The notes: generated by a model from the letters alone, not told the origin. Positions 25,017 through 33,934 are shown, counted from the first letter of the stretch. The stretch is 64,000 bases of DNA from JASSUD01 sp031963405 (GCA_031963405.1 JASSUJ010000001.1:1984001-2048000), one strand, 5' to 3'. A program made the numbers and translations.

Positions 25017-27716
25017 TTAAGCCAGCGCCTTTTCAATCACTTCCCGTACATCCTTTGATTGAACTGTCGCTAATACAGTTTCTAACGCAGCGCGCATTTG
25101 GGTGCGTAGCGGTGCAATAAATTTGCGCCAGTTTTCTAGCGCACGCGCAAGGCGAGCGGCCACTTGTGGGTTGAGCGTATCGAGCGCCTGTACTTGCTCA
25201 GCCCAAAAGGCATAGCCAGAGCCATCAGCCGCATGGAACTGGGCTGGGTTATTCATGACAAAAGCAAAAATGAGTGAACGAGCACGATTCGGGTTTTGTA
25301 AATGAAAGGCAGGGTGCTGCAGCAAGCTGCGCACAATTTCAATGACTTGCCCATCTGCTCCGCGCTGTGTGGCCTGCAAACTAAACCATTTATCGATGGC
25401 CAGCGGTTCTTGCGCAAAGCGCTGGTAAAAATCGGCCAAAGCGTTCTGTGCGTGTGCATCACCCAAATATAAAAGGCCTGCTAGCGCCGCGCTGCGGTCA
25501 GTCATATTGTCAGCATTGTCGTATTGGGTAAGGGCTTGCTGCACAGTACTTGCTGTAGCTTGGTCGGCAGCTAGCAGGTAGCTCAACGCGAGATTTTTCA
25601 GCGCTCGCTGGCCGGCGGCTGCCGGCGTGGGTTGATATGCGTCAGGTAGGTTATAGCGGGCGTAAATTTGCTGCCAATCTTGCGCTAATGCAATGGCTAG
25701 TTGCGTACGGAAGAATTGCCGTGCGGTATGCAGGGCTGCTGGATTCGCTTCCTCCATCTGTTCAGCCAGATAGGTTTCAGATGGCAAACTTAAAGCCTGC
25801 GCACGAAATTCGGGCGTTAGCGTTTCATCGCGCAATACTTGTTTAAATGCATTAAGGACCACTTCATCAAGATGCAGCGTGGCGTTTTGCGAAGCTTGCT
25901 GCGCGAGTGTGAGCAAAGTGCGGGTGGCAAGTCGTTGACCTGCTTCCCAGCGGTTAAAAGGATCGCTATCGTGGGCAAATAGAAAAGCGAGCTCATCATC
26001 GCTGTAGTCGTATTCGACTGTTACAGGTGCTGAGAAATTGCGTAGCAGTGAGGGTATAGGTTTGCGTGCTACGTTGATAAAGCAAAAAGTTTGCTCAGTT
26101 TGATTTAGTTCAAGCACGCGTGTGGTACCACTAGGCGCTGCTTCATGATCAAGTTGCAGCGTTATATCTTGCCCATTTACATCGACTAGACCCAGCGCAA
26201 AAGGAATTAGCAGCGGATTGGGCAGAGCATCAGATACGGCATCGGGAGCAGAGGAGGGAGGAGCTGCCTTGGTATTGCCTTGCTTAAGTGTAATTTTGTA
26301 GGTACGCGAGGCTTCTTCATACTGTGTCTTAACCTGTACGCGTGGCGTACCTGCTTGGCTATACCAACGTTCGAACTGTGCTAAATCTCGCCCGTTTGCA
26401 TCTGCCATGGCCTGTCTAAAGTCATCACAGGTAACGGCTTGTCCATCGTGTCGCTCAAAATAGAGATCTATGCCGCGTCGAAAGCCATCGCGGCCAAACA
26501 AAGTTTGGTACATGCGTACTACTTCGGCACCTTTTTCGTAAACGGTGGCGGTATAAAAATTATTGATCTCAACATAACTGTCTGGTCGTATCGGATGTGA
26601 CATTGGGCCAGCATCTTCTGCAAATTGAATTTGCCTGAGCACGCACACATCTTCAATACGCTTGGTCGCATAGGCAGCAGCAGCGGTATTTTTGCCAGCA
26701 GCAGCGGCCATATCAGCAGAGAACTCTTGGTCACGGAAGACGGTTAAGCCTTCCTTTAAGCTTAGTTGAAACCAATCGCGGCAAGTGACTCGGTTGCCAG
26801 TCCAGTTATGGAAATATTCGTGTCCAACGACAGCTTCGATATTGGCGTAATCCATATCGGTTGCGGTTTGTGGATTAGCCAGAACATATTTAGTGTTAAA
26901 AATATTGAGGCCTTTATTCTCCATCGCGCCCATATTAAAGTCGCTTACCGCCACAATCATAAAACGCTCTAAGTCAAGGGCGAGACCAAAACGTGCTTCG
27001 TCCCATTTGATCGCGTGTATTAGCGAATCCATCGCATGACGCGTTTTATCTAAGTCTTGTGGCTCAACCCATACTTGCAATAATTTTTCATCACCTGCTT
27101 GGGTCACGATGCGCTCATCAAGCGAAACTAACTTGCCTGCTACCAGCGCAAATAAATAGCTTGGCTTAACAAATGGGTCGTGCCAAACCGCGTAATGTCT
27201 GCCATCTGGCAGATCATTCGCGTCAATCAAATTACCGTTAGAGAGCAAGACGGGGTAATCCGCTTTGTTGGCGCGTAGCGTGACGGTATAGCGTGCCATC
27301 ACATCTGGGCGATCAAGAAAATAAGTGATTTTTCTAAACCCTTCTGCTTCGCACTGGGTAAAGAAATTGCCATTTGAGACGTATAAACCCATCAGGGAGG
27401 TATTAGCTGCTGGCGCGCAGGTATTGGTGATGATTAATTCAAAAGCATCAGGTACGTTAGTCAGCGTAAGTCCTGACCCGCTGGCATTTACAGGCGTACA
27501 AAGCTCACCATTTAAGGTGGCGCTGATTAAGGTTAAGGCTTCACCACTCAAATGCAAGTCGGGCTGAGCAGCTGCGGGGTTACGCCGCACTTGCATGCGG
27601 TTGGTAATCAGCGTGCGCTGCGCCTCTAGATCAAATTCAAGCGTGACGGTATCGATAAAAAAGGCGGGCGGCGTATAGCCGGTACGATGAATGACCGTTG
27701 CAGAGGTATTGAGCAT
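25017..27716 (-). CDS. pepN: aminopeptidase N (M1 family)
   Basis: PepN is a broad zinc aminopeptidase that completes cytoplasmic peptide breakdown. The 899-residue protein has GAMENKGLN near 260 (substrate N-terminus recognition) and the zinc motif HEYFHNW near 299, with the third ligand Glu in LKEGLTVFRDQE about 19 residues on, and a long helical C-terminal domain as in E. coli PepN. Peptide recycling would matter for a symbiont that feeds on host peptides. Confidence 0.97.
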   Translation of the reverse strand: MLNTSATVIHRTGYTPPAFFIDTVTLEFDLEAQRTLITNRMQVRRNPAAAQPDLHLSGEALTLISATLNGELCTPVNASGSGLTLTNVPDAFELIITNTCAPAANTSLMGLYVSNGNFFTQCEAEGFRKITYFLDRPDVMARYTVTLRANKADYPVLLSNGNLIDANDLPDGRHYAVWHDPFVKPSYLFALVAGKLVSLDERIVTQAGDEKLLQVWVEPQDLDKTRHAMDSLIHAIKWDEARFGLALDLERFMIVAVSDFNMGAMENKGLNIFNTKYVLANPQTATDMDYANIEAVVGHEYFHNWTGNRVTCRDWFQLSLKEGLTVFRDQEFSADMAAAAGKNTAAAAYATKRIEDVCVLRQIQFAEDAGPMSHPIRPDSYVEINNFYTATVYEKGAEVVRMYQTLFGRDGFRRGIDLYFERHDGQAVTCDDFRQAMADANGRDLAQFERWYSQAGTPRVQVKTQYEEASRTYKITLKQGNTKAAPPSSAPDAVSDALPNPLLIPFALGLVDVNGQDITLQLDHEAAPSGTTRVLELNQTEQTFCFINVARKPIPSLLRNFSAPVTVEYDYSDDELAFLFAHDSDPFNRWEAGQRLATRTLLTLAQQASQNATLHLDEVVLNAFKQVLRDETLTPEFRAQALSLPSETYLAEQMEEANPAALHTARQFFRTQLAIALAQDWQQIYARYNLPDAYQPTPAAAGQRALKNLALSYLLAADQATASTVQQALTQYDNADNMTDRSAALAGLLYLGDAHAQNALADFYQRFAQEPLAIDKWFSLQATQRGADGQVIEIVRSLLQHPAFHLQNPNRARSLIFAFVMNNPAQFHAADGSGYAFWAEQVQALDTLNPQVAARLARALENWRKFIAPLRTQMRAALETVLATVQSKDVREVIEKALA

Positions 27717-27738
27717 GGTGATTTAAATGAATTTAGTT

Positions 27739-27859
27739 TTAAAGTCTCGCAAAAGTACCGTTCTTTGCGCTCGGGAAGTAGCAGGAACCCTCATGTACTC
27801 ATGTGCATTCCGCTTCCTGTACTCCTGTCTGCCCCCAAGGGCACTTTTGGAAGACTTTG
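27739..27859. repeat. palindromic repeat, type 4-like
   Basis: AAAGTCTCGCAAAAGTACC and GGCACTTTTGGAAGACTTT form the outer arms. The centre CCTCATGTACTCATGTGCATTCCG matches the apex of the copy at 40665. It lies just upstream of pepN. Confidence 0.8.
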
Positions 27860-27884
27860 AAAAGATTCTAAAGCATAACAAATA

Positions 27885-27920
27885 AAAACGGCGGCAGACC
27901 GTAAAGTCTGCCGCCGTTTT
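27885..27920 (-). terminator. strong terminator of the rpmB-rpmG unit
   Basis: AAAACGGCGGCAGAC pairs perfectly with GTCTGCCGCCGTTTT over a six-base loop, with A and T runs at the ends, so it works in either direction. It lies 140 bases beyond rpmG. Confidence 0.88.
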
Positions 27921-28025
27921 AGGGAAGGTCTGCATAACCCGGCTGGCGGCGTCATGCCTCCTTGCCGTACTAATGTACTGTCTGCGTCGGCATTCCTTGC
28001 CAGCCGGGTTATGCAGACCTTCCTT
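27921..28025. repeat. palindromic repeat, type 1, best preserved copy
   Basis: GGGAAGGTCTGCATAACCCGGCTGGC and its complement enclose CCTTGCCGTACTAATGTACTGTCTGCG. Outer and inner arms are nearly perfect. It lies between rpmG and its terminator. Confidence 0.92.
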
Positions 28026-28059
28026 CGCTTTAATTCTGAATATCGTGCTGCAGGAAAGC

Positions 28060-28227
28060 TTATTTAAGCTTTACCGCTTTATACAGCACATGCTTACGCA
28101 CCTTCGGATCATACTTTTTGAGTGGTGGCTTGCCGATTAGGCTAGGGGACGTAAACGTGTAGGTATGTCCAGTGCCGGCACTTGATTGGAGGCAAGTCTT
28201 AAATTTAGAACGCGAGCCTTTAGCCAT
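28060..28227 (-). CDS. rpmG: 50S ribosomal protein L33
   Basis: This short gene encodes 55 residues beginning MAKGSRSKFKT and ending KHVLYKAVKLK. The middle SAGTGHTYTFT and the tail LKKYDPKVRKHV match L33 of beta-proteobacteria. It lacks the paired cysteines of the zinc-binding form. The segment TSPSLIGKPP is more diverged than usual. It is the normal downstream partner of rpmB, here separated by about 95 bp that includes a repeat remnant. Confidence 0.93.
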   Translation of the reverse strand: MAKGSRSKFKTCLQSSAGTGHTYTFTSPSLIGKPPLKKYDPKVRKHVLYKAVKLK

Positions 28228-28258
28228 GATGTAATTCCTTCAAACCTATCGAAAAATT

Positions 28259-28303
28259 TAAGGAAGGTCTGCATGACCCTGTGGCGGTGGCACACCTTCC
28301 TGA
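28259..28303. repeat. type 1 repeat remnant between rpmB and rpmG
   Basis: TTAAGGAAGGTCTGCATGACCC is the left arm of a type 1 element; the right part is cut to CACACCTTCCTGAG. Confidence 0.65.
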
Positions 28304-28323
28304 GCTAGCTTTATGCCAGCTTA

Positions 28324-28557
28324 TTAGACTTTGCTTTGCGCGCTTAAGCTTGCTAGTACGGCTTCAATGCCATTCTTGTTCACTAGGCGCAAGCCAGCAG
28401 CTGAAATGCGAAGACGCACCCAACGTTTTTCGCCTTGTAACCAAAAACGATGATTTTGCAAATTCGGCAAAAAGCGGCGTCTCGTTTTGTTATTCGCATG
28501 GGAAACGTTATTGCCAGACCTTGGCGCTTTCCCGGTAATTTGACATATGCGTGCCAT
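28324..28557 (-). CDS. rpmB: 50S ribosomal protein L28
   Basis: The 77-residue product starts MARICQITGKAPRSGNNVSHANNK and contains RRRFLPNLQNHRFW and RVRLRISAAGLR-like sequence, the L28 pattern. The ATG at 28557 follows AAGGAG by about five bases. It forms the usual rpmB-rpmG unit. Confidence 0.96.
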   Translation of the reverse strand: MARICQITGKAPRSGNNVSHANNKTRRRFLPNLQNHRFWLQGEKRWVRLRISAAGLRLVNKNGIEAVLASLSAQSKV

Positions 28558-29135
28558 CAAGCACTCCTTAATACGCTGAATGTAAAAGCTGTTTGCAAAC
28601 TTGAGTAAGTGCTAAATCACCTGGAAGCGGTGCCATGCCTGTGCTGACACTCTTTGCTCATGATTGACTTAGCATTTCCTTAACTGCATTTTAGGGAAGG
28701 CGGCCTTAAAGCCGGATAACTCCAACTTACGCCCGCCTTCCTTAGCTTAAGCAAGGCCAGAGGATATCTGCTGCCCTTGCTTTTTGTTATAGATAGGCAG
28801 AAAAGGGGCGATTTTAGCAGGAAAATTTGAAAAGATTAAATCTCTTTTATCAAAACCTGTTTTATATAGGCCAAAAATAGCTGTTGGACGCAGCTTGGCT
28901 GCAGGCGAAACGGGGCAAAAACTTGAGGGTTGCGCGCTATATATGAGATTTATTGCTTCCAGCCAGCATTATTCCTTTTTCAATTGGCCATGCTCAAAAA
29001 CTGCTTGAAAGGTTGGATGTGGAGCTAGCGCGTTATGCGTGGGCTTCACCTTTGTTGATTGACGAACTGGTTGTAGCGTAGCGTTACTTAAATAGAATTT
29101 TTCTGGTAGTAGCAAATTCGCTACAAATCTTTAGC
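28558..29135. other. gene-poor stretch upstream of rpmB
   Basis: The stretch includes a hairpin at 28751-28780 (AGCAAGG / CCTTGCT followed by five T), a worn type 1 piece near 28692 (AGGGAAGGCGGCC...GCCTTCCTTA), and a short plus-strand open frame ending at a TAG near 29081 whose last part reads AQKLLERLDVELARYAW. That reading looks protein-like and may be the tail of a decayed gene; I cannot name it. Confidence 0.4.
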
Positions 29136-29228
29136 TAAGGAAGCACTGAGTAATGTAGACAATAAGCCGGCAGCGGCAGGATAAACAACTGCAGCCTCCT
29201 TGCTCGCGATTTATTCAGCGTTTCCCTA
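29136..29228. repeat. palindromic repeat, type 2
   Basis: CTAAGGAAGCACTGAGTAATGTAGACAATAAGCCGG at left, TTATTCAGCGTTTCCCTAA at right. The interior GGCAGGATAAACAACTGCAGCC is shared with the copy at 18113. Confidence 0.85.
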
Positions 29229-29297
29229 ATTGATGGATACAAGTATGACACCGCTAAGGCATATGTAGAGATTCTCTAGGCACTTATGAGAGTAATT

Positions 29298-29774
29298 TTA
29301 TACATGTAAATAATAAGGGTTGAGCCAAGCCTCATCTTTGTTTGCAGCAGTCTGTTGAGTCGCGCTCAGCAGCATTTCTGGCACTGTGCCTGAGGATTGC
29401 TGAGCTGTTTTTATTAGTACTTTAGCAATACGAGTTGCTTCTGCATCGTCTTTTTGCTCTAACGCTTCTATGGCATAGCTAGTCCAGCGGGAGTCATTCA
29501 ACTCATATAAACAACACCCCTGCAATGCACTACGAAGAGGAAAATAGCCTGTGCCTATCTCAATGGTTTGTAATCGATGCAGTGCTTCATGCCATTGTTC
29601 GCGTCGCATATAAAACCAGGCTTCAAAAATATCTAGCTGCACCAAATTCGGCCGTACGATGCGTAGCGCGCTAACAAGGTCTTCAAGATCCGCAAGATCG
29701 CTTATGCCGCGTCCTGCGCAAGTTATATTGAGACAGAGAGAAACTACGCTATCAGGGCAATTTTTATAGGACAT
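29298..29774 (-). CDS. HrpB1/HrpK-family type III secretion protein, orphan
   Basis: The 158-residue protein has the helical-hairpin layout of the HrpB1/HrpK family of plant-type Hrp type III secretion clusters: SALRIVRPNLVQLDIFEAW, then WHEALHRLQTIE, then ALQGCCLYELNDSRWTSYA and DDAEATRIAKVLI. Family members are about 150-190 residues and normally sit inside hrp clusters of Ralstonia, Xanthomonas and Burkholderia. Here no other type III gene is near. It may serve a type III system elsewhere or be a leftover. No clear ribosome site is seen. Confidence 0.65.
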   Translation of the reverse strand: MSYKNCPDSVVSLCLNITCAGRGISDLADLEDLVSALRIVRPNLVQLDIFEAWFYMRREQWHEALHRLQTIEIGTGYFPLRSALQGCCLYELNDSRWTSYAIEALEQKDDAEATRIAKVLIKTAQQSSGTVPEMLLSATQQTAANKDEAWLNPYYLHV

Positions 29775-29810
29775 GATATTTAGCCATTTCTTTAATTACC
29801 CACTTTCATG

Positions 29811-29896
29811 GAAGTGCGCAATAAATCGGGAGCGGTGTCAGTCGGTACTAGCGTACTGTCTACGTTGGCATTCCTTGCTCGCGACTTACTGAGTAC
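29811..29896. repeat. palindromic repeat, type 2-like
   Basis: GAAGTGCGCAATAAATCGGGAGCG and TGCTCGCGACTTACTGAGTACGC form worn arms around GGTACTAGCGTACTGTCTACG, the shared GTAC apex. Confidence 0.75.
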
Positions 29897-29915
29897 GCCC
29901 AAATCGTAAACTGAG

Positions 29916-29953
29916 GTTCTGTACTTAATTCAATTCGTCACCTCAACCTACAC
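29916..29953 (-). repeat. type 5 core, reverse orientation
   Basis: TTAATTCAATTCGTCACCTCAACCTAC is the reverse complement of the core GTAGGTTGAGGTGACGAATTGAATTAA; TGAGGT / ACCTCA makes a small hairpin. Confidence 0.7.
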
Positions 29954-29990
29954 TGACTTAGTAAGCTTTTAGCAAATCGCTAAATAGATG

Positions 29991-30197
29991 TTAAGTGCCT
30001 TTAGGGATAGCTGATGGTGAACCAACATTGCCTTGAGCCGCACTGGAAGGAGATCCTTGAGTCCATCCACCACCGCCTCCTCCGTGACCGATGCCATGAT
30101 TTAGGCTGCCTTCTGGAGCCTTACTTTCGACCACCCTATTTGCAAATACGCTGCCGCTTTCAGCAGCACCAGTTCTCACACTTAAAACTGATCCCAT
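29991..30197 (-). CDS. small Gly/Ser-rich protein, unknown
   Basis: The 68-residue frame starts MGSVLSVRTGAAESGS and contains HGIGHGGGGGGW. Its ATG at 30197 has AAGGAG exactly six bases upstream, one of the best ribosome sites in the window, which argues that it is real. It has no signal peptide and no membrane helix. It lies beside the orphan HrpB1-like gene on the same strand. Glycine-rich, cysteine-free small proteins include harpins and secreted needle-like subunits, but there is no direct support for that here. Confidence 0.5.
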   Translation of the reverse strand: MGSVLSVRTGAAESGSVFANRVVESKAPEGSLNHGIGHGGGGGGWTQGSPSSAAQGNVGSPSAIPKGT

Positions 30198-30390
30198 TTT
30201 TTTCTCCTTCAGAAAAGATTGGACATGTTGACTTGGCTTACTTAATTGCGATCGATTCAGCACTTCCTTAGAAGCTATTTATAGTTCCTACCATACGAAA
30301 TGTAGCGCCAGCAAGTTAGCTAAGGGACGAAGCTGTGCTTCCCTAAGCGAAGTTTGTTTGTATGACATAGGATTGAGCGTAGATAGTCAC

Positions 30391-31305
30391 TTAAAGCCAA
30401 CCTTGCTCCGAAAATGACAAGATAGCGTTTGAAGCGATGATGAAATGGTCAAGTAATTTAATGTCAAATAATTCGAGCGTGGTATGCAGTTGTTGGGTTA
30501 ATTGTCTATCCGCTGGGCTGGGCTCCGTTGCACCTGAGGGATGATTGTGCGCAACAATAAGCGCAGCGGCGTTGAGCGCCAGTGCTTCCTTGGCGATTTC
30601 TCTCGGATAGACTGCGGTATGCGTAAGCGTACCGCGTGATACTTCTTTGGCATCAATCAAGCGATAACGCGCATCCAGATATAAACAAGCAAAAACTTCA
30701 TAAGGGCGTGTACCAATGAAAAGTCTTAGATAATCGCGTACAGCACCAGGAGTTTCAAAGCAGGTGCTTTGTTGCAGCTCCTCAAGCAATGAACGTTGCA
30801 CAAGTTCGCCAATAGCGTGTAGTTGCGCGATTTTGGCAGCGCCAACACCTCGCACTTGCTTGAGGTTTGCCGCTGGCGAGCTTAAAAGTGCGCGTAATGA
30901 GCCAAAGCGACTAAGCAGGGTACGCCCAAGATCAACCGCATTTTGTCCAGCTACGCCAGTGCGCAAAAAAATGGCTAATAATTCTGCATCGGAGAGCGCT
31001 GCTGCTCCTGCTGCAGCAAGTTTTTCACGAGGGCGCTCAAGCGTGGGCCAACCGGTAATTGTGTTAATGTTGGTGCTTAAATTTTCCGCGTGCGCGCGCA
31101 AATGGGCACACGGATTAAAACTTTTATCTGGCAACTCAACAGTTTGAGCGGGTGCAGTGTTGTGCTGCACGGTGTTATTCAGTGGTGTAGCTAGCGTGCT
31201 GTTGGCTCGATTTTTTGTGCGCTTGGTGCGCTCTGCGCTGTCTCGAGCAAAACCGTTATTTTGCTGCTCGCTTCCAAATTGCTCATTTCTTAATTTATTA
31301 AGCAT
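30391..31305 (-). CDS. radC: RadC-family JAB/MPN protein
   Basis: RadC-like proteins have an N-terminal helix-hairpin-helix part (PREKLAAAGAAALSDAELLAIFLRTG, QVRGVGAAKIAQL) and a C-terminal JAMM metal-binding domain with HNHPSGATEPSPAD. Both are present. The cellular role is unsettled; the old link to DNA repair is weak. From ATG 31305 it has 304 residues, with an extra N-terminal stretch of about 70 poorly conserved residues. Its start lies three bases from the slpA start on the other strand, so the two are divergent with no usual spacer; an ATG at 31362 inside slpA is an alternative. Confidence 0.9.
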   Translation of the reverse strand: MLNKLRNEQFGSEQQNNGFARDSAERTKRTKNRANSTLATPLNNTVQHNTAPAQTVELPDKSFNPCAHLRAHAENLSTNINTITGWPTLERPREKLAAAGAAALSDAELLAIFLRTGVAGQNAVDLGRTLLSRFGSLRALLSSPAANLKQVRGVGAAKIAQLHAIGELVQRSLLEELQQSTCFETPGAVRDYLRLFIGTRPYEVFACLYLDARYRLIDAKEVSRGTLTHTAVYPREIAKEALALNAAALIVAHNHPSGATEPSPADRQLTQQLHTTLELFDIKLLDHFIIASNAILSFSEQGWL

Positions 31306-31308
31306 CCC

Positions 31309-31764
31309 ATGTCTTCTATTGATATCACTGAAGTAAAATTCGGCTCGCACCTTACGCTGCATTACCGTCTTGCACTGCCAAGCGGCGAGGATATTGTCAA
31401 CACTTTCACAAGTGGCCCAGCCACCGTTTTAGTCGGCGCGGGCCAGATGGCTGCACCACTTGAAGAGATTTTGCTTGGAATGCAGCTTGGCAACCGCTCT
31501 GTCTTTCAGCTAACGCCGCAGCAAGCTTTTGGCTTGCGCAACCCGGCTTTAATCCAAAAACTCTCATTGGAGACGCTGCGTGCCAATGGCATGGACAGCG
31601 CAGAGCTGGTGCTGGGTGACTTAATTGAATTCAATGCGCCAGGTGGCGAGCGCTATGCTGGCGTGCTCAAAGAGCTTGGGCCAGACTATGCGATATTTGA
31701 TTTCAATCACCCACTGGCGGGCCAGTCTTTGTCATTCGAAGTACAAATCATTGGAATTTTGTAG
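31309..31764 (+). CDS. slpA: FKBP-type peptidyl-prolyl isomerase SlpA
   Basis: The 151-residue protein matches the SlyD/SlpA branch: VKFGSHLTLHYRLALPSGEDI, VLVGAGQMAAPLEEILLGMQLGN-like sequence and QAFGLRNPALI. It lacks the His-rich tail of SlyD. It assists folding by proline isomerisation. ispH follows after nine bases; the slpA-ispH pair is common in proteobacteria. The start codon has no obvious ribosome site and lies almost back to back with radC. Confidence 0.9.
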   Translation: MSSIDITEVKFGSHLTLHYRLALPSGEDIVNTFTSGPATVLVGAGQMAAPLEEILLGMQLGNRSVFQLTPQQAFGLRNPALIQKLSLETLRANGMDSAELVLGDLIEFNAPGGERYAGVLKELGPDYAIFDFNHPLAGQSLSFEVQIIGIL

Positions 31765-31773
31765 GAAAACCCG

Positions 31774-32736
31774 ATGCCAGAAATTGATTTAGGTGACACT
31801 GAAATTTTGCTCGCGCAGCCGCGTGGATTTTGCGCCGGCGTCGACCGTGCGATTGAGATCGTGGAGCGAGTGCTCGCGTTGCGAGGCGCACCAGTGTATG
31901 TGCGTCACGAAATTGTGCATAACGCTTATGTAGTGAGTGAACTGCGCCGCAAAGGCGCCATCTTTGTCGAGTCGCTGGAGCAAGTGCCGGTGGGCGCAAC
32001 CCTGGTTTTCAGCGCGCATGGCGTTTCGCAAGCCGTACGCACAGAAGCGCAAAATCTAGGTTTTCATGTGTTTGACGCGACCTGTCCTTTGGTTACCAAA
32101 GTGCATGTTGAAGTCTCAAAGATGCGAGCACAGGGCTATGAAATTGTGATGATTGGCCATAAAGGTCACCCCGAAGTCGAAGGTACGATGGGGCAGGCGC
32201 AAGATGGCATGCACTTGATTGAAGAAATGGCAGATATTGCCAAACTCCAAATTACTGATGAAAGCAAGCTAGCTTATGTCACGCAGACCACGCTCTCAGT
32301 TGATGACACTAAGCAAATTATCCTTGCCTTGAAAGAGCGTTTCCCCTCTATTCATGAGCCTAAAAAACCAGATATTTGTTATGCCACGCAAAACCGGCAA
32401 GATGCCGTGAGGTTGATGGCACCACGCTGCGATTTAATCATCGTGGTCGGTAGCCCGAATAGCTCAAACTCAAATCGTCTGCGCGAAGTCGCTGAAAAAA
32501 GCGGCATCCCTGCCTACCGGGTGGATGCGCCGGAGCAAATCGAGCCAGCTTGGCTTGAGAATAAACGCCGCATTGGCGTAACAGCTGGCGCATCTGCGCC
32601 TGAAACATTGGTGCAATCTGTGGTGGAAAAATTGCGCGAACTCGGTGCAACACATGTGCGCACGCTAGAAGGTGTAGAGGAAAATATTTCATTTCCGTTA
32701 CCACGCGGACTAAGTCAAGCCGCACCAGAGCAATAA
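31774..32736 (+). CDS. ispH: 4-hydroxy-3-methylbut-2-enyl diphosphate reductase
   Basis: IspH is the iron-sulfur enzyme of the last step of the non-mevalonate isoprenoid pathway. The 320-residue protein has the three cluster cysteines: Cys20 in QPRGFCAGVDRA, Cys104 in FDATCPLVTKVH and one near 202 in DICYATQ. GHKGHPEVEGTMGQ and SPNSSNSNRL complete the active-site set. Its retention means the symbiont makes its own isoprenoids. Confidence 0.97.
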   Translation: MPEIDLGDTEILLAQPRGFCAGVDRAIEIVERVLALRGAPVYVRHEIVHNAYVVSELRRKGAIFVESLEQVPVGATLVFSAHGVSQAVRTEAQNLGFHVFDATCPLVTKVHVEVSKMRAQGYEIVMIGHKGHPEVEGTMGQAQDGMHLIEEMADIAKLQITDESKLAYVTQTTLSVDDTKQIILALKERFPSIHEPKKPDICYATQNRQDAVRLMAPRCDLIIVVGSPNSSNSNRLREVAEKSGIPAYRVDAPEQIEPAWLENKRRIGVTAGASAPETLVQSVVEKLRELGATHVRTLEGVEENISFPLPRGLSQAAPEQ

Positions 32737-32848
32737 AAATAACGAAATTTTTGCCTGCGTCTGCAGTGAGCAAAACAAATGCTAGTCGAGCCCAAATTTT
32801 GGTGTTTGAGACATAAAGATAGTTGGCTGCTAAAACATAGCCAGTTAG

Positions 32849-32913
32849 TGAAGGTCTGTCTAAGTTGGATGCTGGCGTTACGCCTTCTTGTCTCTGGCTT
32901 AAGCAGGCCTTAA
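32849..32913. repeat. type 1-like palindrome remnant
   Basis: GAAGGTCTGTCTAAGTTGG and GGCTTAAGCAGGCCTT form loose outer arms around GCTGGCGTTACGCCTTCTTG. Confidence 0.6.
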
Positions 32914-32933
32914 CTATTTTTAAAGCGGCCTGT

Positions 32934-33050
32934 TAAGAAAGGTTTGCATAACCCTTAGGCAAGGAATGCCTTTGCTGCCAGTACGCTGGTACCTAATGTA
33001 AAACAAGGTCTGCATGGCACCATCCTCGGGTTATGCAGACCTTCTTTAAG
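32934..33050. repeat. palindromic repeat, type 1
   Basis: TTAAGAAAGGTTTGCATAACCC and GGGTTATGCAGACCTTCTTTAA are the outer arms; the interior contains GGAATGCCTTTGCTGCCAGTACGCTGGTACC and an extra CAAGGTCTGCATGGC, suggesting one element inserted in another. Confidence 0.8.
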
Positions 33051-33076
33051 CAAAGATGCAATAAAGCCGGCAGAAA

Positions 33077-33934
33077 CTAGAGCTGCTCAGCCAACAAAGC
33101 AGTGCTCCTAGCCGGATCTGCTTGTTGTGATTTAGCAAATACCGCAGGTGGGACAGGTATATTCGTCTGCAGAGCAAGCTCACCATTTTGAAACATGAAA
33201 AGGTCGCCTGGCTTAAAAGCGTGCCAAACCTCATTTCGAGTCAACGGGTGTGTTGCGATGACTGCCATGCAGTCTTCGGGGGTAGTGTATTTGGCAAAGT
33301 CGATAGATACATCAACATCGATCAAATGCGCAGTTGAAAAAGGCCAGCGCCGTATCAGATAGTGCTGAAACGTTGAGCAATGGGAAAACATGGCTTGCCC
33401 GTTTGAGAGCAAAAAGTTAAACACGCCGTATTGAGTAATCTCACGCGTTAATTCGGTGAGCGCTGCAAAAATCTGGTCGAGCGGCGGGTGCGCATGAGGA
33501 AAGCGCTCGCGCAAGCCTTGCATAATTGCGCAAAAGGCGAGTTCACTATCTGTCGTGCCAACTGGCTGGTACGTACCGCTTAAAGTAGGGCGGTAATTTT
33601 GTAAATCACCTTTATGGGCGAAAACCCAATGACGGCCCCATAACTCACGTACAAAAGGGTGGCAATTTTCAAGCGTAGTACCGCCTTGTGTGGCATCGCG
33701 AATATGGGCAATGATGTTTTTTGATTTGATGCGATAGCGCTTAATCAGCTCTGCGACGGGTGAAGTCGCCGACGGTTGATGGTCGATAAACATCCGGCAT
33801 GCTTTATCTTCAAAAAAAGCAATGCCCCAGCCATCAGCATGATAAGAAGTCGTGCCGCCGCGCTCAGCAAAACCAGTGAACGAAAATATAGCGTCCGCTG
33901 GTTCCGCGCTGTTCATTCCGAGAAGTTCGCACAT
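33077..33934 (-). CDS. class II glutamine amidotransferase, YafJ-like
   Basis: The product of 285 residues starts MCELLGMNS, with the N-terminal nucleophile Cys2 of class II amidotransferases. HADGWGIAFFED near 30, NIIAHIRDATQGG near 80 and NCHPF with FAHKGDLQ near 100-115 are the glutaminase core. No synthase domain follows, as in the YafJ group, whose acceptor is unknown. In Burkholderia a gene of this type lies near pyrC, as here. An ATG 14 codons upstream lies in a repeat and is rejected because Cys2 fixes the start. Confidence 0.9.
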   Translation of the reverse strand: MCELLGMNSAEPADAIFSFTGFAERGGTTSYHADGWGIAFFEDKACRMFIDHQPSATSPVAELIKRYRIKSKNIIAHIRDATQGGTTLENCHPFVRELWGRHWVFAHKGDLQNYRPTLSGTYQPVGTTDSELAFCAIMQGLRERFPHAHPPLDQIFAALTELTREITQYGVFNFLLSNGQAMFSHCSTFQHYLIRRWPFSTAHLIDVDVSIDFAKYTTPEDCMAVIATHPLTRNEVWHAFKPGDLFMFQNGELALQTNIPVPPAVFAKSQQADPARSTALLAEQL

